Shown here one piece after another: positions 58,651-64,000 of a stretch of DNA of 64,000 nt. Numbering within the stretch: the first letter of the stretch is position 1; each line of letters begins with the position of its first letter. Origin of the DNA: Pelargonium tetragonum (lineage: Eukaryota > Streptophyta > Magnoliopsida > Geraniales > Geraniaceae); contig JAYMTL010000113.1 in assembly GCA_036897445.1 (NCBI GenBank), positions 1-64,000 of the forward strand, read 5' to 3'. A program made the position numbers and the translations under genes. The notes beneath the pieces were generated by a model. It ran no database searches. It was not told the origin of the DNA and saw only the letters and a list, made by a program, of their open reading frames with translations.

Positions 58651-61600
58651 AAAGGGATCCTTGGCTCGAAAGTTTTTTCGTTTGGTTTGGAAGTTACGAA
58701 GTCTTACTGTTCTTTATTCTTTTTTTTAGTTAAGTATTCTAACAGAATTTACTTTTGAGTAAGGAGCAGCATAATTAAGAGTTTTCACAAATATCTAGAG
58801 GTTCTAAAAATCAAGTAACTCCTAGAGTACTTTTAGCTTCTTCTCGTGGCATCTTATAAGGATTCGTCTACAAAAAACAAATAGAACAAGGTCAGGATAT
58901 CCTAGCTTTTTGAGGTAGTGCTCTGTCTTGGGAAGTAGTAAACAAAGACTTAAGGGAATCCTTTTTTACCAGGTTTACGGAAGCGTCCATAGGAAATTTC
59001 TATCCTTCAGTCTTCAGTTAGGGCAGTCTCATTCCTAGGGTTTCCTGTTAGTTCTTTTCTATAGAGTAAAGAATTTAGAGGAGCTAGTTTTGGGTGTGGT
59101 TGTGAGCATAAATTCTGTATATTTCGAGCACTTTTAAGGTTTACCTATGAAGTAGCTATAGCTTCAGTACAAGAATCCGGTAATCCCTATCTTATCTTCT
59201 TGGGAAACACTAAAAATCTTTCTATTTACTAAAAATCTACATCTATTTCCCTTCTCGGTAAAACAAAGGCAAGTCTTAGATAGACAATCTGCATTGAATC
59301 CCGGTCAATCCACGTAAAATACTGACAACGAAATTTTTTTTAAAGAATTTTGATTTCCTAGTATAAAAAGAAATGCAAAAAAACCTAGCCGAATTCTAAA
59401 GGAATCGCAGAGCTTCAAGATATCTGCCTTGAATACGGGGTTTAGCTGCAAAATATAGGTCTAATAAAAGAAAAAGAGTAATATTGAAACTCAAACCGGC
59501 TGTGGAAATCTAATGAGGCCCTTTTGAGAAATCCAGTATAGGAAGAGTTTCAATAGGGCGTAATTTTAAGAGCTGGAGACCTTTACAGGAAAATTGTACG
59601 TATAATGGGAATAAAATTGGAAAAAGAAAAAGGGGGAGTCTTTCAAAGCCCCTTTTAGAATAGAATTCTAAAGCGCAAACAATACAAGGCCGAACTCTAG
59701 TGCTTACTTCTCAGCTCCAAAAATCCAAAACAGGAAGTTTAAGGTTGCTCAAACAAGGGGAAGTTCTAAAGCTATAAGAAAGTCGTTTTGTGAGCTCATA
59801 AGTAAGTATGCATCCTTTTGGACTTTGAGAAGGTTCTTCAGGAAAAGTGTCAGGTTATTGATCGGGATTTCTATCTTAATCCGCTTTTAAGGTACAGGAA
59901 GTATAGCGCGAAGTTAGTAGCAGCCGGTAGAGCCAAACTCTTGTAATAACTAATGCTCAGGGTTTCCTTTGGCAGACGAAATCGACTTATAATAGGGAAT
60001 AGGGCCCCTACTCAAAAGCACTTATAAGTAGACAATACAAGGATATTCCGATAGTATTGGGCACTCGTGACTTTAGAGGTATTCCGTTACAAATAGATAT
60101 AGGGGCAGCCGACATTGATGGAATTCCTTTAGGGCTAAAGTAAGGAAAAAGTATAGGCAAAAACAAAAAGTCTAAAATATATAGCTAAAAACGCTTGAAA
60201 AATGAATAGAATACTCTAATGAGAATGAATCTCGCATCTTTTTTTACTTGACTGGAATTATGACCTCTTCCGCAGCCTAAACGAGAACGATAGCTAAAGC
60301 AAAATAGAGATATTAATGCATTTACTAGAGAGAGATTCCAAATGAAAACTTAGGTTTGGGAAAGATTTTTTTTATTCGTAGCCTGAGGTACAGCTCGTAA
60401 AATTTTATGGGGAATCCTATTCTAAGTACTAAAAAAATTCCAAAAAACAAAGTAAAGACTCAAAAATCAAAGTTTAAAGATACAGAAAAACCACTTAGTC
60501 TTAAGACTAAGCCTTGAGCTATAAAAGAAAGACTTGAGAGTTTTTGCCGCGTAGACTTTTATAGCCCCCTGCTAAAAATGCGGTGTTTTTCCTTTCGGGG
60601 CTCCCTATATATATAACTTATAACTGCAAATTCGAAATCTTGTGCTAAATCTTTCCCGCTCTTAACTTGGTCACTACTCGAAAAGTTTTTACGCTATACG
60701 CCGTTTCAGTTCCTTTTATTTCTTGCTAAATGAAGTCCTTTTTCTAATAAATCTTATGATAAGTCCTAAATTTCTTACTATATAAGTCTATATAAGTGAT
60801 TTTTTGAGACCAGAGAATCCGGTAAGAGAGCCCCCTTCCACTCCAAAAAGCCTAAAGGGCCTCTTTTTTAAGATACATAGGAGTCTTTGTCCCGTTTTGG
60901 AATACTACAAACTCTCAAGTCTTTCAGGGTTGCTCCTATTACATTTACGTGTTATGACATAGATTTTACTGGGTATTCCTCTCTTACTTACAATAAAAGG
61001 GTACTTACTAGCATCTTCTCCCAATTTAACAAGCAAGTCTGTATCGCAGGTAATGCAATTAACAAGTTTAGCATGATGAATGATATCCCGATCCTTATTT
61101 GTTGGATAAAGGGATCTAGAGGAACGGCTTTGACAGTTATTATGTATCGCCTAGCCTAGGTTATGGTATTGCTTTACCTCTGTAAACTTCGATGTAGATT
61201 CCTAAGACTTTCCCTTACCCCTTAGACGTAGTTAGTAGGGATTGAAGCTAAAAAGAAACTTCTAAAAAAAAAGAGTTCACGTTTAGTAGTTTATTAAGGT
61301 GTAAATGTATTCAGTATTTTTGGGTCTTTTTAAGTTTAAGCCTAGGAGATAATCCTATATGAGTAGTCCTTTTTATGATGAGCTCTCTCACTTTTCTTTC
61401 TGATCGAAGGTGTTGCAGTATTAGATAATGTATTAAGGGTTTTGCAAGGTAAGTACTCTCTAGTCGAGAAACAAGTGCAGTTGGAATGCTCTGTCGAAGG
61501 AAGGATGGATAGCGCAATAGCTGATAGCAGTAGAGCAGTTCGAGCCCAGGGAATTGTAGCTGAATAACAGAAAACTCTCTGAAAGTGTCTTTGCGAAGGT

Positions 61601-61690
61601 GTAGCTCGAAGTAACAGCGAATACTAGAATGAATGTCTAAGAAGGAACATGAAGAGGGCTCCTATTCTATACTAATAGATATAAGAAAAA
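58651..61690. other. Gene-free background
   Basis: A 90-codon forward frame (60887-61159, non-ATG start) spans a CAGGTAATGCAATTAA motif at 61047. A 68-codon minus-strand frame sits at 61311-61517. Neither shows a motif or context. The + strand turns G-rich from 61.3 to 61.65 kb. Confidence 0.5.
61047..61062 (+). repeat. Dispersed RGGTAATGYAATTAA motif, copy 5
   Basis: CAGGTAATGCAATTAA, identical to 31278-31293. Confidence 0.5.
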
Positions 61691-61782
61691 AAGAAAGTAA
61701 GTCTATTTAATTTAAGGGTGTTATAAAGTATCCATACTTGTTCTAAAAACTACAAGACAAGAACCTCCTTGACTCCGTGCCA

Positions 61783-62206
61783 GTCGGTAACATGGACTGA
61801 CTCTTTCGACAATTCAGGTACTCCCCTATCTAACGATAAAGACATAACAAGAGACAAGCTCTTGCCTTAAACCTAAACTTCTTACTTAATACACTATACT
61901 ATACAATATTAAGAGTCCTACTAATACAATACTATAGCTTATAGCTTCCTATATACACTAGCAAAAAAAGGAAGACCCTGGTTACCTTAATGCTTCCCTT
62001 ACTATTACTACACTGCTCTTCCTACTGCTCCTATTGCTAAGAAAAGAAAGATACAAAGACATAATACAAAAAGTCAAGTAAGTAACAACTCCTTCTCTTC
62101 GTCGATAACATGGACCACTTCCTTACTCTTACTCTCTTTTACGATAAAAACAAGGACCGACAAGGCAGCTATCAAAATAGAGAGTTTAGGTTATAAGAAA
62201 AGGTAG
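61783..62206 (+). repeat. Family A copy with a local duplication
   Basis: GTCGGTAACATGGAC at 61783-61797 recurs as GTCGATAACATGGAC at 62101-62115. Each is followed by TACTC and then ACGATAAA words, so a segment of about 70-80 bases is duplicated 318 bases apart. Between them, 62001-62070 has the family A triplet run (ACTGCTCTTCCTACTGCTCC) and an AAGAAAAGAAAG run. An open frame from 61991 to a TAG at 62204-62206 (71 codons, no ATG start) reads ALPTAPIAKKRKIQRHN in its middle. No product recognised. Confidence 0.5.
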
Positions 62207-62299
62207 CTACCAAGGCCTTTAAGAGTAAGAAGATTCAAAAAGGGAGGTCTAGCTATAATAAAAGAGGACTGCGGGGGGTATAACTAAGAGAACTTTAAA

Positions 62300-63190
62300 G
62301 CTAAATAAAGACCCAATTTGGATAGAATAAACTTCTTTTTTACTCCAGTGTTTTAAAACCCTTTCTATGATTGATATATAACGCGAAAATTATAAAAAGT
62401 TCTTATAGAAAATACACTTTCTTCTATAACCCTTAAAAATAGAAATGAAAATAAGAAGAGAGAGCTTAAATACATAGATTCCACGTGAACATTTGACTTA
62501 TACCAAAAAGGGTTTTTTAGTGGAGCTCCCTTTTCTAATAGAATCTCTAGAGTAAAACTCAATATTTGCATTTGCAATGAATTCTTTTGTCTGAACACAC
62601 GTCTTAATCTAAAAGAAATTGGAGGTAAAAGGGGGCAATTATATATATATATATATATAGTTTAAGTCCGGCGCTTCCCTACAATCTAGAAACAAAAACA
62701 CCTGTAAAGTTAGATTAGGGATCCCGGTAAAAGCAGAACTTATATAAATCTCAACAAAAGAACTCTTGTAGAAGACTTTCATAACTTTTTTAAGGGACAC
62801 TCTGACTAAAAAAGTCTCTTTGCTGGCTTTTTCAGAAAGTAATTAATATACCTAAGATAATTTCTATTTGAATTTCCAAGGTATTCATAAAAAAGGAACC
62901 CCCTTTTGGAAAATGCCAAGATTAACCTTAGTAAAAAGTACCAGGTAATCTAATCTTATGGATTATGGAAGAGCCGAGTCCTCTATTTTATTCCTATTCA
63001 ATTGACTGCTTTCCTTATTTGTTTTTGTTAAGGCTCCAGACATTGCCAAATCTTGAAAATTACCTGAATCCTAAAGGATTCCTGTACTGGTAAAATTAAC
63101 AACTAGGATTTCATCCTTTTTACTGGGCAGAAAAGAAAAAGGTAAGAATCTCTTTGGGAAACTAAAACCCCTTCTTACAGTTAGTTCACT
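62300..63190. other. Gene-free background with an (AT)n tract
   Basis: A 77-codon minus-strand frame (62365-62598) has no motif. (AT)n of 19 bases at 62641-62659. No gene called. Confidence 0.55.
62641..62659. repeat. (AT)n microsatellite
   Basis: Nineteen uninterrupted alternating A and T bases. Confidence 0.95.
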
Positions 63191-63199
63191 AAAAGAGTA

Positions 63200-63730
63200 A
63201 AGAAGACTCCCTCCTATACTACGGGCCTATATTCCATAACATAAAAAGATAAAACGAATAGAATAAGACTATAACACTGCAGGTAATCCTAACAAGAAGA
63301 CTCAGGCAAGTAAGGCAAGTCTCTCCCCTAACCTAAGACCTCCAGTACAATGGGTCTAGCTTACAAAAAGAAAAGGAGTCTAGGTTCTAGAGCTCCTACT
63401 ACTAGGCTAAGAAAAGTCTAGCTATTAAGAAGTTAGTTACAAGAGCAAGTAATAAAAACAAAGCAAAGAAACAAGTCAAGCTGTGGGTTATAGCGTATAC
63501 CTGGTTACTCATGAAACTACCAGACATTCACCTACTTTGCTTTGCTGCGTGTCAGTTATCCTAGTTCTCATAAAGAAACTCCGTAGAGATAGAGCAAGTA
63601 CCTTAAACAGCAAGAAAAATGAAGATCTCTCCTATCTAAACTCTATATGAATTACTTTATCAAATTCTCTATTCATATCATAACAAAAAAGATAAAGATA
63701 GAATCTAGCTAGTAAGCTAAAAGAAGATGA
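63200..63730 (+). other. A+C-rich block upstream of the last family A copy
   Basis: Contains GTCTAGCTTACAAAAAG, GAGCTCCTACTACTAGGC and AAAAACAAAGCAAAGAAAC words typical of family A flanks. GGTTATAGCGTATACC at 63486-63501 resembles GGTTTTAGCGTATGC at 23.93 kb. No gene. Confidence 0.4.
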
Positions 63731-63995
63731 GCTCCACTACAGATAACAAGAACTCTAGGCCCACCCTATATCCGAAAAGAAAGGTATAACTCTTACTACT
63801 GCTTGGTCTGTGGTTCCCGCTTCCACTCTCCTGCTTATGCTCTTCCTGTTACTACTTTGCCTAAGAAACCTAATCAAAGAAGAATAGAAAGAAAAAGAGG
63901 AATGCAGATCAAATCAAACAATGCTAAAACCACTATCTAGAATATCAACTGCTGTGTACCGATTAAGCTCCCTCCTTATTCGAACCTTTTAGCAC
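63731..63995 (+). repeat. Family A copy joined to family B, with a 69-codon open frame
   Basis: The left part starts at 63781 (AAGGTATAACTCTTACTACT), then TCTCCTGC and CTTCCTGTTACTAC triplets, then CTAAGAAACC and a diverged core (GGAATGCAGATC, 63899-63910). It runs straight into the family B copy at 63923-63956. A frame open from 63731 to a TAG at 63938-63940 (69 codons, no ATG start) includes YYCLVCGS, then SPAYALPVTTLPKKP and RIERKRGMQIKS. CxxC is too little to call a zinc site. The match to the minus-strand copy at 17.9 kb (KRMQIRS) is of interest. The window ends in the same block. Confidence 0.5.
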
Positions 63996-64000
63996 CCAAT

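Noticed and set aside
60887-61159. 90-codon forward frame
   Set aside because: Non-ATG start, no recognisable motif, no relative elsewhere in the window; it contains one of the dispersed noncoding-looking motifs.
1-64000. CRISPR array, rRNA genes, transposase or reverse transcriptase remains
   Set aside because: No regularly spaced direct repeats, no conserved rRNA core words and no diagnostic peptide motifs were found on either strand.

Overview
The window is 64 kb of AT-rich DNA, about one third GC by eye. It contains no gene I can recognise. No frame on either strand exceeds about 98 codons, which is roughly what chance predicts at this composition. I found no rRNA core sequence, no intact tRNA, no organellar or nuclear housekeeping peptide, no transposase or reverse transcriptase and no CRISPR array. 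CpG is not visibly depleted. The text is full of purine-block/pyrimidine-block words and palindromic cores such as GAATTC and GAGCTC. The best guess is intergenic DNA of a greatly expanded organelle genome (plastid or mitochondrion of an alga or plant), or unmethylated AT-rich nuclear DNA of a eukaryote. The organism cannot be named from the sequence, and this assignment is inference.

The DNA is not featureless. Two textures alternate. Most of the window (about 1.0-11.9, 12.5-20.5, 21.0-23.5, 25.8-28.1, 30.9-33.0, 35.7-39.9, 40.8-48.7, 52.1-53.8, 56.4-58.0, 58.7-61.6 and 62.3-63.2 kb) is a stop-dense background. Set into it are strand-asymmetric blocks. Blocks at 20.5-21.0, 23.5-25.75, 40.3-40.75, 48.8-50.26, 58.0-58.65, 61.7-62.3 and 63.2-64.0 kb are A+C-rich on the + strand. 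Blocks at about 0.24-0.86, 11.95-12.45, 50.26-51.1, 51.6-52.1 and parts of 53.8-55.4 kb are T+G-rich, as if the same sequence lay on the - strand.

The blocks hold diverged copies of one dispersed repeat family, called family A here. A left part reads about GGTATAGCTCCTACT followed by several GCT/CCT/ACT triplets. Next come AAGAAG-type triplets and a GAATACAGAATC core. At least three copies also carry a right part (ATTTGCT ... GACTTCCT). A second short family, B (CTAGAATGTCAAT-TGCTGTT), lies beside several of the copies. Some copies keep open frames of 47-69 codons rich in Ala, Pro, Thr and Lys, without a convincing start. I do not recognise the product.

The best single gene candidate is an unassigned frame of up to 90 codons at 35388-35660 (+). 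A decayed relative at 56.3 kb matches it in nucleotides and in peptide (GFLVSRVVKDL versus GYLVSRVFEDL). Other features are three tRNA-like T-arms on the - strand (28.5, 33.2 and 40.0 kb), a three-copy 14-mer in 28.2-30.85 kb, a five-copy 15-base motif, a perfect 29-bp tandem duplication, a 20-bp perfect inverted match between 24.9 and 50.4 kb, and short (AT)n tracts.
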